A model generated the notes under the pieces. The model saw only the letters and a list, made by a program, of their open reading frames with translations, searched no databases and was not told the origin of the DNA. From assembly GCA_027924585.1 (NCBI GenBank), contig BSBM01000186.1, forward strand, positions 4,030,001 to 4,094,000: DNA of 64,000 nt. The letters are read 5' to 3'. The DNA comes from Larix kaempferi (lineage: Eukaryota > Streptophyta > Pinopsida > Pinales > Pinaceae). This document shows positions 46,401 to 58,899 of this stretch, piece by piece. Position 1 is the stretch's first letter, and each line of letters opens with the position of its first letter. The position numbers and the translations under genes are program-made.

Positions 46401-47719
46401 ACTAGATAGCAAGTAAATAATAATCTACAGTTACTAGTGTCTGTGTTTGACTACTGTGTAAATGTTTAAGATTATGTGAAAACTTGTAACAATGAAATAT
46501 TGTTACAGTCACCTATTTAATTAATCGATAACCGTCAGACATGTTCTGAGTATAAATAAGATATAAAAATGAGTTTTGTTTATCTGTTAACTTTATATAA
46601 GAAAGACCTGTAACTTAAAGTTTACTAAAATATACAATACATATATATATACAAATAGGTTATTCTGATAGGAATTATCTCAAAATAAACACTAAGGTTT
46701 GTCTAGATTTGTTCTTATGATTGTTTAATAGTTATAAATCTGGATTATCTATTATCTAATATTTCTGTCTATTATCAAACTAATAACAGAAATTCTAGCG
46801 TATGCATAAACATAGTATTTATTAACTGTAGCAGGGACAAATAGGTTCTGTATAAGATAAATACTCTATTTAAATAAAAACATGAAAACTTCTAAAACAT
46901 CTGCAATCTGAAATTTATACCAAAGGATAGTACAGATAATGATTTGCTGAAGTTGAACACAATCAATACATAGTTGTACTAATTTATCTCATAGGAAAAA
47001 TAATTTGAACCAACAACAGGGAGAGTGACAGAACCTGTAGATGTTAGACAATAACAGCAATGGGAGGCTGTTCCTCCCTACCAATTCCTGGAGAGTGCCC
47101 AGACAGCACTTCTCAGGACCCCCGAGCTTGCTCTGGTCTAACTGGATGGAATCTAAGTACGGCCAATAATTCCCTCAGCCAAAACAGCTATACTGGAACC
47201 AAGTTACTTCAACTTCCTACTCAAAACACTTCCTTACTGTTTCCCACTTCCTCAATGGGACTCCTGAATAGCATTCACCTGAATGTATTCTCCCTCTAGA
47301 ACAATTGCTGAACCCCCAGCTCAGTTCATTGAGTAGTATTTAAAAGATTGCCTAGGTCTTAGTTGGGCTAACTGTCATTAATGAGCCACCTGCTCAGATT
47401 CCACTTTCTTGGGGAATCATGACCCCAAAATATAGGGAAGTTGCCACCTGCAACTCAGGAAGTGTTTGAGGATGCCACCACTTGTCTTTTGTCCTTCCAC
47501 CTAATTCCATCCACCAGTTAGACCAGTAACCTCTTTTAACAGCTCTCCCATGCTGTTGTCTCCATAATTTATTTATTAATAATAATTATTCAGAATTTAC
47601 ATTCCATTTCTGGAGACTCTGCTGAGTCATCCATTCCTACTTAGCATTAATTTTAACATAATGTTCTCAGGAATATTAAAAATAATTACATTATTTTAAT
47701 AAAATTGGGGTATGTGACA
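43412..47719 (-). repeat. gypsy-E 3' LTR, 4308 bp
   Basis: On the minus strand the LTR runs from TGTCACATACCCC at 47719 to GGGTTCTGACA at 43412. It includes a 33-36-bp tandem duplication near 44937-45005 (GTCTTGTTCTTCCTTC twice), also present in the other LTR. Short + strand ORFs (45086-45365, 47060-47299) are antisense to the element and are not supported as genes. Confidence 0.95.
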
Positions 47720-47736
47720 TACACACCCCCTTAAAA
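47720..47736 (-). other. gypsy-E polypurine tract
   Basis: On the minus strand TTTTAAGGGGGTGTGTA abuts the 3' LTR. Only about 20 bp separate it from the end of pol. Confidence 0.85.
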
Positions 47737-47759
47737 TGTAACATCGTCCTCGATGTTAC

Positions 47760-50700
47760 TTATTCTTCGTCTTCAGCCACCTGCTGGAATAGATGGGGAT
47801 ATGCTTCCCGCATCTTACTTTCCAGCTCCCAGGTAGCTTCTTCAGGACTAAGGTGCTTCCATTGCACCTTCACTTGTCCAATTATCCGGTTCCGTAGAGT
47901 AATTTCCATCCTCCCGAGGATACAATCCGGTTCTACCAGAACTTCCCCTTCTGGTTCTACCTGTACAATGTTCCAATCAATAACATGAGTAGCATCATGA
48001 ACATACTTTTTCAAAACAGAGATATGAAAAACATTGTGTACTTTTAAATTTGGCGGTAATGCTAACTGATAAGCAACTTGACCAATTCTAGCTAAAATTT
48101 CAAATGGACCACAGTAACGTGGTGCTAATTTTGCACAACTTCCTAATCTTAGGGAGCTTTTCTTTGGTCTTACCTTGATGAACACATGTTCACCTACCTG
48201 GAACTCTTTAGGAGTTCTTTTCAAATCTGCTTGACTCTTTTGCCGATCCTGGGCAATCTTCAAGTTTTCCTGCACTTGTTTCACAATCTGTTCCATTTCT
48301 TTCAATAATTCAGGTCCTAATACTAATCTATCTACTGGATTACTCCAAGAGATAGGAGTGTTGCATTTTCGTCCATACAAAACCTCAAAAGGACTAAACT
48401 TAGCTGATGATTGATAGCTGTTATTGTATGCAAATTCAGCTAAGTGTAAATAATCCTCCCACTTACCTGGTTGATCTTTAACATACATCCTTAACAGATC
48501 TTCTAGTATTTGATTAACTCTTTCTGTTTGTCCGTCCGTCTGAGGATGGAAAGAGGTGCTGAAATTCAAAGTGGTGTTTAATCCTTTGAACAAGGATCTC
48601 CAAAAATTTCCTGTGAATTTAGGATCCTTGTCTGATATAATAACCTTTGGAATACCGTGTAACCGAAAAATCTGTTTTAGAAAGATATCTGCTATGTTTG
48701 CAGCCTTGTATGTGGTTTTTACAGGAATAAAATGTGCTGATTTACTTAATTTGTCTACCACTACCATAATCGAATCATTCTGATGTTGATTTTTGGGTAA
48801 TCCTGTAATGAAATCCAGGCTGATTATTTCCCATTTCCAGCTAGGAATAGGTAAAGGTTGCAGCAATCCAGCTGGATGTTGATGTTCTGTTTTTACTTGT
48901 TGGCAGTCCAAACACTTAGCTAAATATTCAGCAGTTTCAGATTTCATGTTAGGCCAAAAATATTCTTTTCTCAGCATAGTGATAGTCTTTTGGTAGCCAG
49001 GATGCCCGGAGTAAGGGGTTTTATGTATTTCGTCTAAAATTAACAGCTTAACTGTAGGTGCATTAGGGATATACAGCCTGTCCTTAAACAGCAAAAATCC
49101 GTTTTCGTTTAAACTATACCCTTTTATCAAACTTTCTGTGGGCTGTTCTTTGGCTGTAATTTGTAAGTGTTGATAATTTTCATCTAATTTTATCCCTTCA
49201 GCCAGCTGTTCATTTAAATAAGAGGTATAAGTGCTGCTAGCTGATATAAAATTCAGTTTTACATTCCTGCTCAAGGCATCAGCCACCTTATTTTCCTTCC
49301 CTTTTATGTGTTGGATTTCAAAATCGTACTCACTTAGGAATGCCAGCCATCTGGCTTGTCTTGCATTTAGATTTGGCTGGTCTAAAAGGTATTTCAGACC
49401 TTTATTATCTATTAGTAAGGTAAATTTTCTGCCTATTAGGTGGTGTCGCCACATCTTTAAAGCATGAATTACAGCAGCTAACTCTAGGTCATAAGTGGCA
49501 TAATTCTTTTCATGGATTTTCAGCTTCCTAGATTCGTAAGCAATGACATGACCTTCTTGAGTCAGCACTCCACCTAAACCAACATTACAAGCGTCGGTGC
49601 AAACTATGAAGTCTTTATTTGGGTCCGCTATTCTAAGAATAGGTGCAGTTGTCAATAAGGTCTTAAGTTTCTTGAAACTTTCTTCACATTTCGTATTCCA
49701 ATCAAACTTCTTGCCTTTCTTCTGCAAAGAAGTGATGGGATTGGCTATTTTTGAAAAGCCTTCAATAAACCTCCGGTAGTAACCGGTGATTCCCATGAAG
49801 GATCTAACGTCCGTCACATCTTTAGGTACTGGCCATTCTTCAATCGCCCGAATCTTTTCGGGATCCACTGAAATCCCTTCCTTAGTGACTACATGTCCTA
49901 AGTACTGGATTTCATCTTTGAAGAAGTCACATTTACTAAATTTCGCAAAAAGTTGTTGTTCTCTCAGTTCTTGTAAAACGATACATAAGTGTTTCTTATG
50001 CTCCTCCTCGCTCTTAGAATAGACTAAAATGTCGTCGATAAATACAACCACAAATTTATCTAAGTACTTGTGCATTATGTTGTTCATTAAGCACATGAAA
50101 ACAGCTGGGGCATTTGTAAGTCCAAAGGGCATTACGACAAATTCGTAATGTCCGTACTTGTTCTAAAGGCTGTTTTGAAAATGTCTTCTTCTTTAATTCT
50201 TACCTGATGATAACCCGATCTCAGATCGATCTTAGAGAATACCGTAGCGCCACGTAGTTGATCAAACAGATCATCAATACAAGGTAACGGATACCTGTTT
50301 TTGATCGTCATCTTGTTTAGTTGACGATAATCTATGCAAAGTCGCATAGTTCCGTCCTTCTTTTTAACGAAAATTACTGGTGCTCCCCAAGGGGATACGC
50401 TGGGTCGGATATAGTTCTTATCTATTAACTCCTTCAACTGAGTTTTCAACTCGTTAAGCTCCAAAATATTCATACGGTACGGGGCTTTTGAACTGGGAAC
50501 AGCACCTGGTACCAGCTCAATGGTAAAGTCAAGCTCTCTCTTGGGAGGCAATTCTGGGATTTCCTCAGGAAAAACGTCAATAAATTCATTGACGACAGGA
50601 ATGTTCTCTACTGTTTTCTGGTTGTTTCCAGATTTATTGGTCTCGTCTGTAATAGTTACAGCATAGGTCTTGCACCCTTTCCTGACTGCTCTTTTAAGTT

Positions 50701-50917
50701 GTAAGGCAGAAATATGCCTAACTACTGTTTTCCTAGGGATACCTCTAACAGTTACTGGCTGTCCACTACTGTTTATACACCTAAAAGTTTTGTCAAAACA
50801 GTTTAAAACGACCCTATGTTGTTCCAACCAGTCCATTCCGATAAGTATGTCATAAGAGCCAAGTGGTAAAATGTTCAGTTTAACTGTAGTTCTAAAATCA
50901 GTCAGTTTAAGATGCAT
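47760..50917 (-). pseudogene. gypsy-E pol: protease end, RT, RNase H, integrase, chromodomain-like tail
   Basis: The frame 50917-50132 holds the end of the protease ([11 protein letters not shown]) and the RT start ([37 protein letters not shown]). A one-base loss near 50150 moves it to the frame 50132-47760 (790 codons). There the RT has the FIDD box (residues 31-34) and RNase H begins [13 protein letters not shown]. Integrase has an H...H / CLDC zinc site, [17 protein letters not shown] and [13 protein letters not shown] chromodomain-like tail ([26 protein letters not shown]) ends near 47790. All catalytic residues I can place are intact. Another frameshift at about 50905 separates it from gag-protease. 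Confidence 0.93.
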
Positions 50918-52449
50918 TCTTTTACATAGCAGTTTACTTTCTTCTTAGCCCCAGTAGCTAATTGTACAGACCAAGAATTATCAAACCTTTCAACAGTCAA
51001 ATTACATTTTTCTACCAACTGAGGTGAAATATAACTAAGACTAGCACCAGGATCTATTAATATAGTAACTGGGGTTTTGTTAATCATACCTCCTACTTCC
51101 ACCATGGAAGTTTGATAGTCAGCCTGACGATTTTCCAACGCTGCATTTATTCTGGGCATAGTTCCTGCAAAATCTCCAACCGTCATTTCGTCTTGAACAG
51201 TATGAATATTGCTGACTTGTTTCTTTTTGTTTGGGCAGACTGAAGCATAATGTGGCCCATTACACTCCCAGCACTTGACAGGTTCTTTTCGCTCAAAATT
51301 TTTGGTGTAGTTTCCATGGTTATTAGGAGTCTCTTTGCTGTTTTTGTAATTGTTTGAATGGCTGACAGCTCCATTTTTGTTTCCTTGGAAACTTTTACTG
51401 TTAAAGTGGTTCCCGTTTTTGCCATTCTTGAAACTTTTATAGGGAACAAATTCCTTTTTCTTGTACTCGATCAGATTGCTGTTCTTTTTGTCTTTCCAGC
51501 TGGCTATTCCCTCTTTCTTTTTATTCTGTTCGTAACAGAAATTTGCCTTGCGCATAGCTTCTTCCAGTGTTTTGGGGTTGTCATATTCAATTCTGTCCTT
51601 GATATGATAGGGCAGGAAACTAAGAAACCGCTGTATTTTTGGTTTCTCTTCGACAAAATACGGTACATAACGCAACAGACTTAAAAATTTACTGTTTAAG
51701 TCCTTCATCGTCATAGATCCGAGTTTTAGTTCATAGAATTATTTGGCCCTTTCTTCATAATACTGCTCGGACAGGAATTTCTTCTTAAAGTATCTTTTAA
51801 AAGTACTCCAGTTAACTTCTCTTTCTTTAATCCCTTTGACCCTTTTCAGATCTTGCCACCATATGTCCGCCTTTCCCGAGAGGTTGTAGATGGCCATTCG
51901 TGCCTTTAGCTGATTTGAGTAGTTATAGATCTGAAAATACTTTCTCATCCCGGATAACCAGGATTCTGCCTCTTCTCCAGTTTCAGCTTCTCCATTGAAA
52001 GTTGGGGGCTTTATCTTCTTAAACTCCCTGGAAATATCCTCATAAGGCCTGTACTTTTTCCTTCGGTTGTGCATCTCAGCTTCACTGCTGTCACTGCTAG
52101 TGTGATAACTGGGTTGTCCCTTTCTTTCTTCAGATGAGGAACTGCTGTCAGATTTAGTTGGTTTTGTCCTTTTTGACCCTCTTGGATGACTAACTTCTTC
52201 TGAGTCAGCTGGTTTGCTCCTTCCTTCAGTCTGAAATTTTTCTATCAATAACTGATTTAGCTGTTCGTGAGTCTTTAAAATTCTTTCATTATCCCTCTTA
52301 ACTGTTTCCATTTCTGTCTTTAATCCTCTTATGGTCTGCATCAGCTCAGTGGTGTGAGCAATTTCTTCTCCCATCTCAAGTTCTTTTGACATCTGTCTTG
52401 TCTCAACATTGGGAGATTCCTCCTCATCATATTCTCCCAGTTTTTCCAT
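50902..52449 (-). pseudogene. gypsy-E gag and N-terminal protease
   Basis: Gag starts at ATG 52449. It begins with an acidic region and a coiled coil (about residues 30-75), then a Ser-rich, charged linker, then the capsid-type gag domain (ESWLSGMRKYFQI, GKADIWWQDLK). A TAA at 51739-51741, where Gln fits, stops the frame after 236 codons; the same frame reopens to 50902. The second part has a Lys/Asn-rich stretch, a zinc knuckle (CWECNGPHYASVC) and the protease active site ILIDPGASLSYI, with Pro between the catalytic Asp and Gly. The leader from primer-binding site to ATG is about 155 bp. Confidence 0.92.
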
Positions 52450-52605
52450 ACCTGTCTGTAAAATTCAGAAAAGAAAAATTTCTGTTCTGTACATGAAACC
52501 GAAATATATATATTAGTATTTTATAAATAAAACAAAATCTTCTTTTATGATCATTGTTTGCGGAAGTTTAGTGGAGTCACATCCAGGCCTAGTGTCTGAA
52601 ACTGA

Positions 52606-52617
52606 GCTCTGATACCA
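52606..52617 (-). other. gypsy-E primer-binding site
   Basis: The minus strand reads TGGTATCAGAGC two bases after the LTR end, a perfect match to the plant initiator Met tRNA primer site. Confidence 0.95.
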
Positions 52618-52619
52618 CA

Positions 52620-55600
52620 TGTCAGAACCCGAAATTTCTGAAAAATTTAAAATTTTTATTCATAACAATAAATGTTAACTAGGTAGCTTTTCTGATTTTG
52701 TTTTAAATTAAATAACTAACATAATCTGTTGAAAGACTCTGTCTTATTAAAAACTTTGATTTTGGTGATTGTAATTAATGACTGTTTTGTTTTGAACCGC
52801 AAGGGAAGAGCTAGTCGTAGTTGACTGGCTTACTTAGCTTACGAGCTAATGCATATGTCGTCTTTTGTTTTCTCAGGTGCGCCAGTGAAGTAAGGATCAC
52901 CGTTGGTTGAACTTGGTGAGCATCAATATTCCCTGTACTTAAAACTTAAAAGATCGTCATGATATTTCTTATGCAGATAGTATCAACATGTTCTACGATA
53001 GATTACACAGTTCAGCTATAATTATTGTTTTATGAATATTATGCTATGTTACTGCTGTAACTTATCAATGGAACCATAGTTTGTATCATGAATTATCATC
53101 TGTGTAAGCGACTTAGCATCATGTGACATGTTGTCAATTTAATACTGGTGATTACTGTTTTGTTCACATAATGATAATGCGAGTTGAGAAGGTGACGCTT
53201 CTAGCGTTGTTTTCAATATATACTCCTATGCATCGAAGTCCAATGTCTACTTAGAGTTTAACATATGTTACCTGACTGCGTCTTGATTTGTAACTACCTT
53301 TACAATGTGAACCTGTAGATGAAACTCTATTTCAATCATATTAATAATAGAGGTTTATTATTCAAATTAATACTGTTAACATTAGTATTAGTAGCAATTC
53401 CGATGAGTGCGTATGATAGCAATTGTGTAAAATGTCTGATAGACTTGGTAACATTTCCAGGGTAAATATCAAGGTATTTCATTTAAGGTTAACTACCTTA
53501 TTTCTTAAATGATCATGAGAATGTAGTATGCTCATAGCATTAGTCTATGATTTGGTTTTAATATATCTATATCATAAATTGATTGTGCAATAATCTTAAT
53601 ATTCCCATACGTTGGCAAGCTTTATATTCTATATAGTGTTTAGGTTGTATTGATCATAAACTTTATGGTTTTAAATTGACTATATCTCCTTTATATCGTT
53701 GTAGTGATTATACATTCCAAGTGCTTGGGATTCTCGATGATTCCTTTGCAAGGCATGCACTATATGCCAAAATGATTATATATCATTGTTATCTTATACG
53801 TTGACTTACATATGTAATGATTTGGAAAATCGGTGTATAATGATTTGGTTGGCAATGGAACTATAGGGTCTCGACCCATATTACGTTGATTTATTTGGAG
53901 GCTACGTGGTTCACTCTCCTCCATGCAATTTGTGATATATAAGCTGGTTTCATAAACCCTACAGGTTATTGTAGTTGCCTTCGGGCTCGGGTCCTAGGGA
54001 TGAAACCCTCCCTGTCTGAGTTTCGTATTGAAGCCCTGTAACAAAGTGCAGAGTGTGGTGGTTATGGCCTCGTGGTTCCATTCTGTAGCAAGATAAGTCT
54101 TCGGCTCTGGTCATGGCGTTTGCTATGGTTTTCATTGTCTCGTGGTCTTGTTCTTCCTTCTTTGTTTAAGTCTCGGCTGTCTTGTTCTTCCTTCTTTGTT
54201 TAAGTCTCGACTGTCTACAAACCTTCATTGTACTGGTGCGGATGTGAGATGGAGTTTCTCTATTGTCTTTAATGTTATGAGAGGGTTGAAGCATTGGTTT
54301 TTGGGTGTGCTTGTGGACTGGTTCAATTCCAGTGTGAGGATTTCGACTGCAAGAGTTGTCTGTCGCGGCTGTCATTTGAAAGTTATGAGGGTGTGCTTTA
54401 CTCTTTCAACCGACGAGGGTTTGGGGTTTCACTGCCTGCTTTCACCGGTGGCTTCCACATTATCCACGGCTACAAATGCACAGGTAATGAACAACATTAC
54501 TTTCATTAATTCTGTTTTGCAAGCAAGTGTAAGTTTCCTCTTATTTAAACTCTCGGCAATGAATGTATATTAACATCCCTCTGAAATGAATGTGCAGGTC
54601 TCACGGCTTTGTAGGTGTACAGGGTTCTATCTTCAACGCTCTCATACGGGTAAGCCTGGTTATCCACGGCTGTCTCTTCCTTTGCTGGTTTAAGTGATTA
54701 GGGTTGTGTCAAGGAGGAGACTCCTGTGTAGTGAGGTCGGTTGACGACTTGGTGTTTATGGTTACAGTCATATGTATGGAGTTGTTTTGTTTGAAATGAA
54801 ATGGGGTTTGAAACCCTGTTAAGTTTATGGAGAGCCATTCACGGCCAACTGTATGAGGCCAGGGTTTTCTGTTATTGTGCTTTGTATTTGCTGAGCACGG
54901 GGTTCTAACCTCGCTGTATGAGATTTAAACTTAATATAATATTGGGCCTGATATGGCCGTATTTTGAATTTCGTATTTTGTTAAAATATTACAATGTATT
55001 TGTAATGTGTGGATAGATGTATTCTTCGGTACCTACAATGGAAGATGACTATGTTTAATGAAACCCTATAATTGTTGTTCTGCGTTTTACTTCGGTTTGG
55101 AGTGTTAAATAAAGATTATGGATAATCCTCGGCTGTGACTGTAATCTTTAAAAACATAGGGTTGCTCTGGTGAATTGGGGTTCTGTTTTATGTTCAAAGC
55201 ATATGTAGGGTATTGTGAGCTCGATAGTGACTGGGTATGAATTATAATAATATTTGTTTTGATTCTTGTACAGTTGTTAAATGAAACTGTAGGTTAAATA
55301 ATATATACACATAGAAATATGTGTAAAGTTACTGTAGGTTATAGCTGCCATATAAGGCATTCTTTTCATTTGTTTTTCAGTCTGTCGATGGGATACTGTA
55401 AGGCTACGGCCATGTAGGGTTTTGGGAACTACTCCAAAGGAGATATTTGTACTGAATAATATTAATACTGTGTATAATTTAAGATGGTTTATAATCAGCC
55501 AATGATGACTGTGTTAGTCGACAGTTTCTCTGTTGTATTAATATGTTTGTATTGTTTAAAAACAACTCTGTTATTTCTATTATATTGACAAGGCTACTGT

Positions 55601-56927
55601 GTTCTGATACTAGATAGCAAGTAAATAATAATCTACAGTTACTAGTGTCTGTGTTTGACTACTGTGTAAATGTTTAAGATTATGTGAAAACTTGTAACAA
55701 TGAAATATTGTTACAGTCACCTTTTTAATTAATCGATAACCGTCAGACATGTTCTGAGTATAAATAAGATATAAAAATGAGTTTTGTTTATCTGTTAACT
55801 TGATATAAGAAAGACTTGTAACTTAAAGTTTACTAAAATATACAATACATATATATATACAAATAGGTTATTCTGATAGGAATTATCTCAAAATAAACAC
55901 TAAGGTTTGTCTAGATTTGTTCTTATGATTGTTTAATAGTTATAAATCTGGATTATCTATTATCTAATATTTCTGTCTATTATCAAACTAATAACAGAAA
56001 TTCTAGCATATGCATAAACATAGTATTTATTAACTGTAGCAGGGACAAATAGGTTCTGTATAAGATAAATACTCTATTTAAATAAAAACATGAAAACTTC
56101 TAAAACATCTGCATTCTGAAATTTATACCAAAGGATAGTACAGATAATGATTTGCTGAAGTTGAACACAATCAATACATAGTTGTACTAATTTATCTCAT
56201 AGGAAAAATAATTTGAACCAACAACAGGGAGAGTGACAGAACCTGTAGATGTTAGACAATAACAGCAATGGGAGGCTGTTCCTCCCTACCAATTCCTGGA
56301 GAGTGCCCAGACAGCACTTCTCAGGACCCCCGAGCTTGCTCTGGTCTAACTGGCTGGAATCTAAGTACGACCAATAATTCCCTCAGCCAAAACAGCTATA
56401 CTGGAACCAAGTTACTTCAACTTCCTACTCAAAACACTTCCTTACTGTTTCCCACTTCCTCAATGGGACTCCTGAATAGCATTCACCTGAATGTATTCTC
56501 CCTCTAGAACAATTGCTGAACCCCCAGCTCAGTTCATTGAGTAGTATTTAAAAGATTGCCTAGGTCTTAGTTGGGCTAACTGTCATTAATGAGCCACCTG
56601 CTCAGATTCCACTTTCTTGGGGAATCATGACCCCAAAATATAGGGAAGTTGCCACCTGCAACTCAGGAAGTGTTTGAGGATGCTGCCACTTGTCTTTTGT
56701 CCTTCCACCTAATTCCATCCACCAGTTAGACCAGTAACCTCTTTTAACAGCTCTCCCATGCTGTTGTCTCCATAATTTATTTATTAATAATAATTATTCA
56801 GAATTTACATTCCATTTCTGGAGACTCTGCTGAGTCATCCATTCCTACTTAGCATTAATTTTAACATAATGTTCTCAGGAATATTAAAAATAATTACATT
56901 ATTTTAATAAAATTGGGGTATGTGACA
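52620..56927 (-). repeat. gypsy-E 5' LTR, 4308 bp
   Basis: It is equal in length to the 3' LTR and nearly identical. The + strand frame 54142-54573 is open here only because one position reads TGG where the other LTR has TAG, and I do not call it a gene. Confidence 0.95.
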
Positions 56928-56932
56928 AGAGC

Positions 56933-57392
56933 AATGATACAACCCAAGCATAAGAGATAGACATCTCCTAGAAGCAGCTCCTCCTCCTCCACAAGTGTGC
57001 CACTCTCCTGAGAGTGTGAGAGAGAATAGAATGATCAAATAGAGTGCCTCTCGCACTTCATTTATAATTGACTTGAATTGCCTAATAACCTTTACTAGGT
57101 CGGCCTTAACTTAACCACATAACATAATGCTGACCGGGCCGACCCTCAATAGGTTGGTCTAATAACCCTTTGACCCACATGACTTATACAGGGCCAACCC
57201 CAACATGGTGGTCTAATAACCCATTAAGTATAAGTAACGACACTTACAATATAAATGACGACACTTCCGTATAGAGGAATAATAACATCTCTATAGGAAT
57301 ACAAACACTTCCGTATAGAGGAATGATACCATCTCTATAGGAGTACAATATACATATATGAAATACATTCCGAAGTTACATATACATCAACA
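56933..57392 (-). repeat. copia-2 3' LTR, right piece
   Basis: These 460 bp continue the LTR after gypsy-E. The terminal sequence is TGTTGATGTATATG on the minus strand at 57392, followed on the internal side by the purine tract GTTAAGAGGGAG. The two 3' LTR pieces total 645 bp, against 634 bp for the 5' LTR; an 11-bp duplication explains the difference. Confidence 0.92.
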
Positions 57393-58899
57393 CTCCCTCT
57401 TAACTAGGAAGGTATTTCTCGACACAGGTCTTCTATCACAAGTCTTCTTCTCTGGATCATCGTCACTGGATAATCGTCATCAAGTCATCATCATCATCAC
57501 TGCTACAACTATCTCAATCAATCTTTGAATCTACTCGTCATAGGAAGTTCTACAGAGCCAGTCCTTTTTCATACTGGATGTAGGCCCACCACCTGTAGGT
57601 CTTCATCATCACTGGCCATACTGTGGAATCCTCAGGACTTATTACGTGCATCACAAAACCTTAAAAGAGTCTCTTGGCTAGAAAGAACCCTAAAGAAATC
57701 TGAGGCCTTTTCCATCCTGTCCATATCTCCATGACTTATTACATGTGACTGTCACAAAACCTTAAAAGAGTGTCCCAGGAATGTTTATGTGCATAGCACG
57801 ACCAGAAAGAACTCTAAAGAGCATCCCAGGAACATTTATGTGCCTAAGCATGACCGACAAGATCTCCAGGACTGATTACATGTGACCTCTGTTACAAACC
57901 CTCAAAAGAGAATCCCAGGGCTTATCATGGGCACACAACCCAACCTATCGGATCTCCCAAGTCTTACATGTAGCAGCCCACCACAAACCCTCGAAAGAGC
58001 ATCCCAAGACTTATTACGAGAACACAGCCCAACCTATCGGATCTCCTAGGTCTTACATGTGGCCCACTATCAAAAACCATCGAAAGAGCATCCCAAGAAT
58101 TACTACGGGCACACAGCCCAACCTATTAGATCGCCCAGGTCTTACATGTGATACACAGTGCCAGTCCTTTTTCATACTGGATGTGACCTAGAACAAATCT
58201 AGGATTTCGTTTGCACAACCTGTCCATGACCACAGAGTATCAACCTAATACTCACCATACATCATCTTGATGTACACATGATCATCCTGATCATCATCAT
58301 TGCATCGTCCTGATGCAAGTCATCTAGAGCAACATCCTGAATCTCGTCATCCATGATCATCCAGATCATACAATGCATCTACCTGATGCATACCAAGTAT
58401 CTACTTGATACATATCGCCATACATGATCCACCTAATCATACAATGTATCCACCTGATACATACATAGATACATGATCCACACAATCTATCCACCTAATA
58501 TATATCAACATACATGATCTACCTGATCATACACAGTATCCACCTAATACATATATAGATACATGGTCCAAGCATCCAACATGATGGATATACAAATACA
58601 TATAAATGATCCAACTGATCATATCCAGCATCCAACATGATGTGTACATACATATACATATAAATGAGCCAACTGATCATATCCATCATCCAACATGATG
58701 TGTACATACATATACATATAAATGATCCAACTGATCATATCCAACATCCTCCTGATGCATATACAGAGTAGTAACTGGAGTATCATCCTGATGCTCATCA
58801 TCTAGTGCTTACATCCACAGCCATGTGAAGGATCCTCTTCCACCATGCTAGGAATGGCTATAGCAAATGTCTCCATCACTTCTTCCTCAAAGTGTCATC
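57393..58899 (-). repeat. copia-2 3' spacer with minisatellites
   Basis: It is non-coding. Single copies of the hairpin CCAGTCCTTTTTCATACTGG lie near 57559 and 58161, homologous to the 39-bp unit in copia-1. The inverted repeat CCTAGAACAAATCTAGG is at 58187-58203. A unit of about 90 bp (marker AAAGAGCATCCCAAGA) repeats about three times at 57880-58150. A 58-bp unit (AAATGATCCAACTGATCATA) repeats from 58610 to 58740, next to related TGATCC/GATACATA repeats from 58380. Confidence 0.85.

Larger units (their letters stand above)
43412..56927 (-). mobile_element. gypsy-E: chromovirus with 4.3-kb LTRs
   Basis: The element is 13516 bp on the minus strand and flanked by AGAGC (43407-43411 and 56928-56932). 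LTRs are 43412-47719 and 52620-56927, each exactly 4308 bp. The internal part has an iMet primer-binding site, gag, protease, RT, RNase H, integrase with a chromodomain-like tail, and a polypurine tract. The order and the chromodomain place it among chromoviruses, by LTR size probably the Tekay/Del lineage. By eye I found roughly 19 single-base differences and no length difference between the LTRs, so it is the youngest insertion in the nest. Yet gag has a stop and pol has two frameshifts. Confidence 0.95.

Noticed and set aside
45086-47299. Short plus-strand frames in the gypsy-E left LTR
   Set aside because: They are short, antisense, have no motif, and merely mirror those in the other LTR.
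54142-54573. 143-codon plus-strand frame inside the gypsy-E LTR
   Set aside because: It is antisense to the element, and the other LTR copy has a stop in the same place. No domain is seen.
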